This document shows, one piece after another, positions 27,494 to 34,371 of a stretch of DNA of 64,000 nucleotides. Numbering within the stretch: position 1 is the stretch's first letter; every line of letters begins with the position of its first letter. Source of the stretch: Sphingomonas sp. HMP6. Its GTDB lineage: Bacteria; Pseudomonadota; Alphaproteobacteria; Sphingomonadales; Sphingomonadaceae. Made by a program: the position numbers and the translations under genes. The notes under the pieces are model-generated. The model did no database searches. It was not told where the DNA came from and saw nothing but the letters and a program-made list of their open reading frames with translations. The stretch spans positions 682,001 through 746,000 of the forward strand of contig NZ_AP022672.1 of NCBI RefSeq assembly GCF_013374095.1, in the 5' to 3' direction.

Positions 27494-27522
27494 GTGACAC
27501 TCGCGTTACCGTTTGATGACAG
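27494..27522 (-). promoter_or_regulatory. Three-unit Pho box before pstS
   Basis: Read on the minus strand, three 7-base units are spaced at exactly 11 bases: CTGTCAT-N4-CGGTAAC-N4-GTGTCAC. The PhoB consensus is repeated CTGTCAT-like units with 4-base spacers, so this is a strong match. Its first unit overlaps the last codons of phoR, and its end is 64 bases before the pstS ATG. PhoB would bind here to induce pstSCAB-phoU-phoB, giving an internal promoter in the phoR-phoB array. Confidence 0.85.
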
Positions 27523-28747
27523 GGTCCGCTTGGGCAGGAATATGCGCGGGGAGCATTACCGTAATCGTCGTGCCCGTGCCCATAATGCTCGCCACGTCGA
27601 GCCGCCCGCGATGCCGCTCGACGATATGCTTGACGATCGCGAGACCGAGCCCGGTCCCCCCGGCGGCGCGGCTGCGGCCGGGGTCGACACGGTAGAATCG
27701 CTCGGTCAGGCGGGGGACGTGCTCGGGCGCGATGCCGTCGCCTTCGTCCGCGACGCTGATCCGCACCATTCCGGCGGGATCGCGCCATAGCTTCACCGCG
27801 ACCGGCGTATTCGGCCGTCCATATTTCATCGCATTGCCGATGAGATTGTGGAGCATCTGGCTCAATTGCGCGCGGTCGCCAATCACCGGCGGGACGCCCG
27901 GATCGATCGTAGCGACGATATCGTTGTTGCGCCGGTCCTGTCCGTCGAACAGTTCGGAGCGGACTTCGCCGATCAAAGCGCCGAGATCGACCGCGCGATC
28001 GGGCAGGCGATATTTTTCTGCTTCGATCCGGCTGAGCGAGATCAGATCCTCAACCAGCCGCTGCATCCGCCGTGCTTCGTCGAACATGATCTTCAGGAAT
28101 CGCGCGCGCACCTCCGGGTCCGCTCCCGCCTTTTCGTCGCCCAGCGTCTCGATATAGCCGAGGATCGAGGCGAGCGGCGTGCGGAGTTCGTGGCTGGCGT
28201 TGGCGACGAAGTCGACGCGCATTCGCTCAGCCGCGTAGTTGCCGGTCTGATCGACCAGTTGCACGATTCGCTGCCCGCCGGCGGCGCGCCCGATGTGCAT
28301 TTCCCAATGCTGATCCATCGTGCCGAGACCGACCAGATTGATCGGCCCCTGCGGCACGCCCGACATCGGACTGGCGAGGCGTTCCGCGGCACCCGGATGG
28401 CGTATCGCGACGCGGACATCCTCCCCCACGATATGCTTGCCCAGCAGCGCCAGTGCGACCGTATTGGCGTTGGTCACGCGACCGTCGGCAATAATCAGTA
28501 CTGGTTCGACGATCGCCTCGATCACTTCCTGGATTGCAGGGGAGGGCGGCGCGGCGGGGACCGGAACGGGGCGCGGTAACTCGATCGGCTGATCGCCGAC
28601 ACCGGTCGCGACCAGCGCCGCGGCGATCCCGCCGACCAAGGTGATCAGCGCCGCCTCGACGCCCGAATCGATCAGGAACACCGCGATCGCCGCGACGAGC
28701 ACGATGCCGATCGCCGAAAGCGTGCGCGAACCGAATCCCTGCAACAT
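27506..28747 (-). CDS. phoR: PhoR, phosphate-regulon sensor histidine kinase
   Basis: A 413-residue histidine kinase with two N-terminal membrane spans (residues ~11-50), a PAS-like region around residues 75-165, a HisKA H-box ASHELRTPL (His186) and an ATPase domain with NLIGNAMKYG, DEGDGI and GTGLGLAIVKHI. It senses phosphate status through Pst-PhoU and phosphorylates PhoB. The start ATG 28747 replaces a TTG 21 bases upstream. The pst genes follow after a 75-base gap that carries the Pho box. Confidence 0.94.
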   Translation of the reverse strand: MLQGFGSRTLSAIGIVLVAAIAVFLIDSGVEAALITLVGGIAAALVATGVGDQPIELPRPVPVPAAPPSPAIQEVIEAIVEPVLIIADGRVTNANTVALALLGKHIVGEDVRVAIRHPGAAERLASPMSGVPQGPINLVGLGTMDQHWEMHIGRAAGGQRIVQLVDQTGNYAAERMRVDFVANASHELRTPLASILGYIETLGDEKAGADPEVRARFLKIMFDEARRMQRLVEDLISLSRIEAEKYRLPDRAVDLGALIGEVRSELFDGQDRRNNDIVATIDPGVPPVIGDRAQLSQMLHNLIGNAMKYGRPNTPVAVKLWRDPAGMVRISVADEGDGIAPEHVPRLTERFYRVDPGRSRAAGGTGLGLAIVKHIVERHRGRLDVASIMGTGTTITVMLPAHIPAQADPVIKR

Positions 28748-28896
28748 GAAACGGCCCTTAAGGTCCAATTCCAGCCATCACAATGGCGGTGCGCTTCTCG
28801 ATCGCGGTTGCCCTGGGGCGGTCCGCTGGCGGAAAGATGCTTAACGCGGATAGCCTTGCTTGCCAGCGATTTGCGAATGTGAAAGGGCTAAACGTG

Positions 28897-29289
28897 ATGA
28901 ACGACGATCTGCCCGAAGCCCCGAATACGACCCGTCGCCGCGCGCTGATGCTCGGTGCCGTCGGGGCGGCGGCGGTCGTGTCGATCCGCCCAGCGTTGGC
29001 CGCGACCACGGCATCGATCTCGACGTGTGAAATCCCCGTTCCCGATCCGGGCCGCGCAGGCAGCTTCATCGCGCCAGACGGGACGACGGTGCCGAGCGGC
29101 ACGCAGGGCGCCTTCGCGCCGCCCAGCCGACCTTTCAAGGGTGAGGAAGTCCGCACGGCGCTTGCCGGTGGGCAATTGCCGGGGACGAGCTACGATCAGA
29201 GCCGCGCCTACACCAATTACATCCGACGCCTGCAATCGGGGACGAGCGGCTTCACCTGCTTTGCGTCGTTGCAAATGCCGCGCGGCTGA
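28897..29289 (+). CDS. Tat-exported two-cysteine protein, first gene of the HprK-like cassette
   Basis: A 130-residue protein beginning MNDDLPEAP. Its N-terminus has a twin-arginine-like signal, TTRRRALMLGAVGAAAVV with a cleavage site after ALA (residues 33-35). The mature part is polar and proline/glycine-rich with only two cysteines, Cys44 and Cys121, and ends SLQMPRG. No known domain is seen. It lies 37 bases before the PqqD-like gene and is read in the same direction, so it is probably part of that operon. A carrier or substrate for the following enzymes is possible but unproven. Confidence 0.7.
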   Translation: MNDDLPEAPNTTRRRALMLGAVGAAAVVSIRPALAATTASISTCEIPVPDPGRAGSFIAPDGTTVPSGTQGAFAPPSRPFKGEEVRTALAGGQLPGTSYDQSRAYTNYIRRLQSGTSGFTCFASLQMPRG

Positions 29290-29326
29290 TCCGGTGGAAG
29301 ATGCGGGCGGGGGGACCGTGTACCGC

Positions 29327-29581
29327 ATGGCACGACCCGAGACGCTGAAGATCGTGCATCTCGATAGTTTTACCGCCGTGTATCACCGCGCATCGGGCAT
29401 CACCCATCTCATCACGGCGCCTGCGCCTGAGATTCTGGCGACGCTGGGGGAGGCCGGCCTTTCCCGATCGGCGCTGCTTGCGCGGCTGGCGGTGGAGTAT
29501 GATCTTGGCGATGCCGATGAAGCGGCGTTGCTCGCCCGGCTTGATGAATTGGTCGCGACCGGCCTTGTGTCGACCGCATGA
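29327..29581 (+). CDS. PqqD-like protein of an HprK-related system
   Basis: An 84-residue protein, MARPETLKIVHLDSFTAVYH..., of the PqqD-like fold: a small winged domain that in RiPP systems binds leader peptides. The pattern YHRASGITHLI and LLARLAVEYDL...LLARLDELVATGLV matches the PqqD relatives found with HprK-like kinases. Its stop overlaps the next gene as ATGA. I chose ATG 29327; GTG at 29294 or 29318 is possible and would add 11 or 3 residues. The fold assignment is by pattern, so moderate. Confidence 0.75.
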   Translation: MARPETLKIVHLDSFTAVYHRASGITHLITAPAPEILATLGEAGLSRSALLARLAVEYDLGDADEAALLARLDELVATGLVSTA

Positions 29582-30438
29582 GGCATCACTTCGCCGTGCG
29601 GATCGGCCCGGTCGGGTTTCGCATCGGGTCTGACTGGCGCGCGCCGATCGCGCAGCTCGAAAGCCTCTATGCGGCCTATCCCAAGCCGTATGATGGCGTG
29701 CCCGATTTCACCGTGCGCCTTTTCGCCGCGCGGCCGTGGCGGCGCTTTGCGCGCGCAGCGGTGATGATCGGCGGCGATTACGTCCTGCCCGAAGCGGCCC
29801 CGTTGCCGCTCGCCCAAGGATTGCTCGCCGCCGAGATGGGCATGAATTTGCAAATGGCGCTGGGGCAGCGGCGATATCTGCTGCTGCATGCAGCGGTGGT
29901 CGAGCGTGACGGGCAGGCGCTGATCCTGACCGGCGTTTCGGGCGCGGGGAAATCGACGCTTGCCGCCCTGCTCAGCCTGCGCGGGTGGCGGCTGATGGGG
30001 GATGAATTCGCGCTGCTCGATCCCGAGACCGGTCTGATCCACGCCTTTCCGCGGCTGATCAGCTTGAAGAATGCGAGCATTGCCACGGTCGCGGCGGAGG
30101 TGCCCGAAGACCGCTTTGGCCCGCTGCTGGAGGGGACGCCCAAAGGCAGTATCCGGCATGTCGTGCCTGATGCGACAGCGGTGGCGGCGATGGACGCACC
30201 GGCGCGTCCCGCGCTGATCCTGTTCCCGAGCTTCGGCTTCGAGGCGGCGGCGCGCGATGTCTCACCGAGCGAAGTGTTCGTGCGGCTGACGCAAGCCTCG
30301 ACCAACTACGTCGCGATCGGCGAGCGCGGGTTCGATGCGCTGACGGCGCTTGTGAACAGCGTGCCGGCGCGCGCGGTTGACTATCCGGATACGGCGAGCG
30401 CCATCGCGCAAGTGGAGGCAGCATGGACCGCGCGCTAG
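29578..30438 (+). CDS. HprK-related kinase
   Basis: A 286-residue protein distantly related to the HPr kinase/phosphorylase C-terminal domain. The P-loop is GVSGAGKST (residues 119-127), followed by RGWRLMGDEFALLDP, which aligns with the metal-binding acidic segment of HprK. The HprK signature for HPr recognition and the usual hexameric N-domain are absent. Relatives of this type sit in lasso-peptide clusters and phosphorylate the peptide. It is translationally coupled to the PqqD-like gene and overlaps the nucleotidyltransferase gene by 16 bases. Confidence 0.85.
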   Translation: MRHHFAVRIGPVGFRIGSDWRAPIAQLESLYAAYPKPYDGVPDFTVRLFAARPWRRFARAAVMIGGDYVLPEAAPLPLAQGLLAAEMGMNLQMALGQRRYLLLHAAVVERDGQALILTGVSGAGKSTLAALLSLRGWRLMGDEFALLDPETGLIHAFPRLISLKNASIATVAAEVPEDRFGPLLEGTPKGSIRHVVPDATAVAAMDAPARPALILFPSFGFEAAARDVSPSEVFVRLTQASTNYVAIGERGFDALTALVNSVPARAVDYPDTASAIAQVEAAWTAR

Positions 30439-31484
30439 ACGGCTGGCTTCTTGCCGCTGCGCTGCGCGCTCCCGAGAGTGTGCGGACGCTCGATGCGGAC
30501 GGCTGGACGGCGCTGCTCGCGATCGCGCGGGCGGAGCAGATGATCGGGACGCTAGCGTGGCGGCTCGACGGCGTCGCGATGCCGCCGGGAGTCGCGCGCA
30601 TCCTCACCGATGCGCGGGCCTCGGCCGAACAGGGGCGCGTCATCGCATTGTGGGAGGCCGAGGCGGCGCGGCGGGCGCTTGCGCCGCTGGGCGTGCCCGT
30701 GGTGTTGCTGAAGGGGACGGCGTTCGTCGCGGCGGATTTGCACGCGGGCCAAGGGCGTTCGATCGGCGATCTCGACATCCTCGTGCCGCGTGAGACGCTC
30801 GGTGCGGTCGAGGCGGCGCTGCTCGGTGCGGGCTGGGAATGGGTCAAGCCCGATCCCTATGACGACGCTTACTACCGGCAATGGATGCACGAACTGCCCC
30901 CGCTGATCCACCGCGACCGCGACCGGATGATCGACGTGCACCATACGATCCTGCCGCGCACCGCGCGGATCACGCCCGATGCGGTGGCTTTGCTGTCAGA
31001 TGCCGTCGAGGTTGCGCCGGGGCTGTGGACGCTGTCGCCAGCCGACATGATCGTCCACGCCGCGGCGCATCTGTTTGCCGACGGGGATCTAGCGGGTGGG
31101 ATGCGCAATCTGTGGGATGTCGATCAGTTCTGCCGCGAATTTGCGTTAAATGATCGGCATTTTTGCCTGAGCGTCTATGAGCGGGCGTGGGAGCATGGAT
31201 TGTTGGCGGCAGTCAAGCGGGCGTTCCGCTTGTGTCATCAGCTCTACGGTACGCCAGTCGTCGGCTACACTACGCCAATAACGATCGATCTTTCTCCGCG
31301 TCTTTCGGACCGCGCCTATCTCCGCCGCGTAACCGCGCGCGACGGGTGGGGCAGGGCGACGCGACCTTTTACGCGCCAGGCCTTCTATATCCGCTCACAT
31401 TGGTTGCGGATGCCGCCGCCGATGCTCGCGCGGCATTTGTGGATCAAGTGGCGCCAGGGTGGCGCCGGGCCAGCGTCAGGCTGA
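30423..31484 (+). CDS. Nucleotidyltransferase-fold protein (NTP_transf_5 type)
   Basis: A 353-residue protein with the nucleotidyltransferase segment VVLLKGTAFVAADLHAGQGR followed by SIGDLDILV, where DLD provides the metal-binding acidic pair. The remainder is helical, with a HELPPLIHRDRD-type segment and MIDVHHTIL. This family accompanies HprK-like kinases and PqqD-like proteins in several peptide-modification clusters. It ends the four-gene cassette and overlaps the convergent gph by nine bases. What it transfers, and to what, cannot be read. Confidence 0.8.
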   Translation: MDRALDGWLLAAALRAPESVRTLDADGWTALLAIARAEQMIGTLAWRLDGVAMPPGVARILTDARASAEQGRVIALWEAEAARRALAPLGVPVVLLKGTAFVAADLHAGQGRSIGDLDILVPRETLGAVEAALLGAGWEWVKPDPYDDAYYRQWMHELPPLIHRDRDRMIDVHHTILPRTARITPDAVALLSDAVEVAPGLWTLSPADMIVHAAAHLFADGDLAGGMRNLWDVDQFCREFALNDRHFCLSVYERAWEHGLLAAVKRAFRLCHQLYGTPVVGYTTPITIDLSPRLSDRAYLRRVTARDGWGRATRPFTRQAFYIRSHWLRMPPPMLARHLWIKWRQGGAGPASG

Positions 31485-32162
31485 CAGCCGCGCGAGCGTT
31501 GGCAGCAGGTCGTCGAACGAATCGATCACCGCATCGGCACCCATCTCTTCGACCGGCTCGAGCAGGAAGCCGAAGCTGACCGCGATGCCGGGGATTTCGG
31601 CATTCTTCGCTGCCATGATATCATAGATCGAGTCGCCGACGAACGCCGCGCGAACCGTACCGACGGCGCCGCCGCTGCGCCGGATCATCTCGTCGATCGG
31701 CGCGCGGTGCGGCTTGGACAAGCCCGGCCCCAGCGTATCGCCGCCGATGATGCAGGTGAACCGCTCGGTCAGGCCGAGATCCGCGAGCAAGCGGAGTGCG
31801 AGCGACTCGAACTTGTTGGTAACGATCGCGGTCCGGACCCCCATTCCATCGAGCTGGTCGAGCGCGGCCAGCGCGCCCGGAAACGGCCGGGTATGCACCG
31901 ACACATGCTCCCCATAATAAGCCAGCATCCGCTTATAGAGCGGGCGGAATTCCTCCGGCGTGCAGCCGCCGGTCGCCTCCAGTCCTTGCGCCAGCATGTG
32001 CTTCGCGCCGCCGCCGACCATCGTCTTGACCTGCTCGACCGTCAGCAACGGGCGACCGGCAAAGGCGAGCGTGTCGTTGACCGCGGCGGTCAGATCACCA
32101 CTGCTGTCGACCAGCGTCCCGTCGAGGTCGAATCCGACGATTTGGAATGAATTCTTCGTCAT
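31476..32162 (-). CDS. gph: Phosphoglycolate phosphatase-like HAD hydrolase
   Basis: A 228-residue HAD phosphatase. Motif I is VGFDLDGTLVDSSGDL with the nucleophilic Asp, motif II is TNKF and motif IV is FVGDSIYDIMAA. The cap domain and size fit Gph, which removes 2-phosphoglycolate from DNA-repair end processing; other sugar-phosphate substrates are possible. The start ATG 32162 begins MTKNSF; the longer frame is glmU in antisense. It is divergent from glmU, with 61 bases between the two starts. Confidence 0.88.
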   Translation of the reverse strand: MTKNSFQIVGFDLDGTLVDSSGDLTAAVNDTLAFAGRPLLTVEQVKTMVGGGAKHMLAQGLEATGGCTPEEFRPLYKRMLAYYGEHVSVHTRPFPGALAALDQLDGMGVRTAIVTNKFESLALRLLADLGLTERFTCIIGGDTLGPGLSKPHRAPIDEMIRRSGGAVGTVRAAFVGDSIYDIMAAKNAEIPGIAVSFGFLLEPVEEMGADAVIDSFDDLLPTLARLSA

Positions 32163-32223
32163 GTGGTTCCGCCTGACAGGGTTGCTATGGAATTGGCAAG
32201 ACTGTCGTGGCAGGGCTGTGCGT

Positions 32224-33576
32224 ATGAGCCGACCTCTCGCCGCCATCATCCTAGCCGCGGGCAAGGGCACCCGCATGAAATCGGATCTGCACAAGGTGCT
32301 GCACCCGATCGCGGGGCGACCGATGTTGTTGCATTTGATCGCAGCCGTCGCCGCGTTGAAGGCCGAGCGCACTGTCGTGGTGACGGGTTCCGGGCGCGCG
32401 CAAGTCGAGGCCGCGGTCTCGCCGCTCGGCATCGCGACCGCGCTGCAGGCCGAGCAGCTCGGCACTGGCCATGCGGTAGCCCAAGCCGAAGCGGCGCTCG
32501 CGGGTTTCGATGGCGATGTCCTGATCCTCTACGGCGACGTGCCGCTGGTCTCCTCGGCGACGATGCAGGCGATGATCGATCGGCTTAACGCGGACGACGC
32601 GCCCGCCATCGTCGTGCTCGGCTTCCGCCCCGCCGATGCCGCCGCTTATGGCCGGATCATCGCGACCGGCGGGATCATCGACAAGATGGTCGAGTATAAG
32701 GATGCGACCGAAGCCGAGCGCGCGGTCGGCTTGTGCAATTCCGGGCTGATGGCGGTGCGCAGCGCCGATCTGTTCCCGCTGCTCGCCCGCGTTGGAAACG
32801 ACAATGCCGCGGGGGAATATTATCTGCCCGATGTGGTGATGCTGGCGGCGGCCGACGGGCGTCGCTCGGCGGTGATTGAAACCGCCGCCGAGGAGGTTGC
32901 CGGGGTTAACAGTCGCGGAGAACTCGCAGGCGTCGAGGCGTCCTGGCAAGCGACGCGCCGCGCGCAGGCGATGGCCGATGGCGCGACGCTGATCGCGCCG
33001 GAGACGGTCTGGTTCGCGCATGATACCGTCATCGGGCGTGACGTGGTGATCGAACCCAACGTCTTCTTCGGCCCCGGCGTCAGCGTCGGTGATGGCGCGA
33101 CGATCCACGGCTTCAGCCATATCCAGGGTGCTACGATCGGCGCGAAGGCTGAGGTCGGCCCGTTCGCGCGGCTGCGCCCCGGTGCCGTGCTGGGCGAGAA
33201 ATCGAAGGTCGGCAATTTCGTTGAAATGAAGAAGGCGACGCTTGGGCCTGGCGCGAAGGCGAGCCACCTGACCTATCTCGGCGATGCTGAGGTGGGCGCG
33301 GACGCGAATATCGGCGCAGGCACGATCACCTGCAATTACGATGGTTTTTTCAAATATAAGACGGTGATCGGTGCGGGTGCTTTCATCGGCTCAAACTCGG
33401 CCCTCGTCGCGCCCGTAACGATTGGCGCGGGCGCGATTGTCGGGGCGGGATCGGTCATCACCGCCGATGTGGAAGCGGACGCGCTGGCGCTGGTCCGACC
33501 GCCGCAAATGGTCAAGTCGGGCTGGGCGGCCCGCTTCCGCACCGCGATGCTTGCGCGGAAAAGGTCTGGCGAATGA
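32224..33576 (+). CDS. glmU: GlmU, bifunctional GlcN-1-P acetyltransferase / GlcNAc-1-P uridylyltransferase
   Basis: A 450-residue GlmU. The N-terminal uridylyltransferase starts ILAAGKGTRMKSDLHKVLHP; the C-terminal hexapeptide beta-helix acetylates GlcN-1-P. Conserved segments are LGTGHAVAQAE, YGDVPLV, NVFFGPGVSVGDGATI and AGTITCNYDG. It makes UDP-GlcNAc for peptidoglycan and LPS. It is followed by a VapBC pair and then by glmS, an enzyme of the same pathway. Confidence 0.97.
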   Translation: MSRPLAAIILAAGKGTRMKSDLHKVLHPIAGRPMLLHLIAAVAALKAERTVVVTGSGRAQVEAAVSPLGIATALQAEQLGTGHAVAQAEAALAGFDGDVLILYGDVPLVSSATMQAMIDRLNADDAPAIVVLGFRPADAAAYGRIIATGGIIDKMVEYKDATEAERAVGLCNSGLMAVRSADLFPLLARVGNDNAAGEYYLPDVVMLAAADGRRSAVIETAAEEVAGVNSRGELAGVEASWQATRRAQAMADGATLIAPETVWFAHDTVIGRDVVIEPNVFFGPGVSVGDGATIHGFSHIQGATIGAKAEVGPFARLRPGAVLGEKSKVGNFVEMKKATLGPGAKASHLTYLGDAEVGADANIGAGTITCNYDGFFKYKTVIGAGAFIGSNSALVAPVTIGAGAIVGAGSVITADVEADALALVRPPQMVKSGWAARFRTAMLARKRSGE

Positions 33577-33603
33577 TATCGAGATATGATATCAGTATAT
33601 CAT
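33573..33603 (+). promoter_or_regulatory. Operator-like ATGATATC repeats before the VapBC pair
   Basis: Directly upstream of the antitoxin gene, ATGATATC occurs at 33573-33580 and 33586-33593, and 33586-33603 forms an imperfect dyad ATGATATCAGTATATCAT. Toxin-antitoxin promoters are typically bound at such repeats by the antitoxin. No Shine-Dalgarno sequence is visible, so the mRNA may be leaderless. Confidence 0.55.
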
Positions 33604-33604
33604 T

Positions 33605-33973
33605 ATGACGCGCATTTTGGCTGATTTGCCCGATGAAGACATTAAGCGGCTCGATCAGATCGCTGCTGATCGCGGCACGTCGCGTGCCGCTGTGCTCCGC
33701 GAGGCAGTTTCGGTCTATAACCCGCAAGGGTCCGCATCTGACAAATTGGACTGGCTTGATGCTGGGTTCGGCGCTTGGAAGGATCGAACCGAGATTGGTG
33801 ACGCGGTCGAATGGCAACGTCGCGAGCGTGCGTCATCGACTCGGCCCTGGGATGACGATTACGAGTCGGTAAAGGCCGAATTTCCGGATCTGTTCGATGC
33901 TGAAGACGACCGGCAGCGTCAGATTTACCTCGATATGGTCGCGGGGAAATATCCCAAACCGCGCGGCGCCTGA
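33605..33973 (+). CDS. VapB-like antitoxin (ribbon-helix-helix)
   Basis: A 122-residue protein: the N-terminal ~40 residues (RILADLPDEDIKRLDQIAAD then RGTSRAAVLREAV) fit a ribbon-helix-helix DNA-binding domain; the remaining acidic region would neutralise the toxin. It is two bases upstream of the PIN-domain gene. It is longer than most VapB proteins (70-90 residues). Operator repeats lie directly upstream. Confidence 0.82.
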   Translation: MTRILADLPDEDIKRLDQIAADRGTSRAAVLREAVSVYNPQGSASDKLDWLDAGFGAWKDRTEIGDAVEWQRRERASSTRPWDDDYESVKAEFPDLFDAEDDRQRQIYLDMVAGKYPKPRGA

Positions 33974-33975
33974 TA

Positions 33976-34356
33976 ATGAACGGTTTTTCGTTCGATACGA
34001 ACATCATCATCGATGCACTGGCGGGCTACGACATGGCCAAGACTGAAATACTCCGTGCTGTGGAGCAGCATCGCCGGGTATGGACCAGCCGGATGGTGTG
34101 GGTCGAGGTCTTGTCGAAGGGTACGCCAACCATGCTTCGCAGCGCCGAGGCGTTTTTGTCGGGATTCAACGTGGATGAGATCGATGCCGAGATAGCCAGC
34201 ACGGCGGCCTCGTTGCGCCGCCAGCGCCCCCGCCTAAAGTCCCCCGATGCCATTATCCTCGCCACCGCGCAATTGCGCGGCCGTATCCTCGTCACGCGCA
34301 ATACCAAGGACTTTCCTGCCGAAATGCCGGGAATCCGTGTTCCTTACACCCTGTAG
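33976..34356 (+). CDS. VapC-type PIN-domain toxin ribonuclease
   Basis: A 126-residue PIN-domain protein. The acidic catalytic residues appear in FSFDTNIIIDALAG (Asp), VWVEVLSKG (Glu), SPDAIILATAQLRG (Asp) and LVTRNTKDF (Asp). Such toxins cleave tRNA or rRNA when not bound by antitoxin. It follows the antitoxin gene by two bases and sits 15 bases before glmS, so that this TA pair splits glmU from glmS. Confidence 0.88.
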   Translation: MNGFSFDTNIIIDALAGYDMAKTEILRAVEQHRRVWTSRMVWVEVLSKGTPTMLRSAEAFLSGFNVDEIDAEIASTAASLRRQRPRLKSPDAIILATAQLRGRILVTRNTKDFPAEMPGIRVPYTL

Positions 34357-34371
34357 CGAAAGAGCCACCCC

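Noticed and set aside
28897..31484. Complete lasso-peptide cluster
   Set aside because: There is no cyclase (asparagine-synthetase-like), leader protease or isopeptidase gene, and no short precursor in view; only tailoring-type relatives are present.
34357..34371. glmS ribozyme upstream of glmS
   Set aside because: Only 15 bases separate vapC and glmS; that is too short for the ribozyme, and it is not known from this group.
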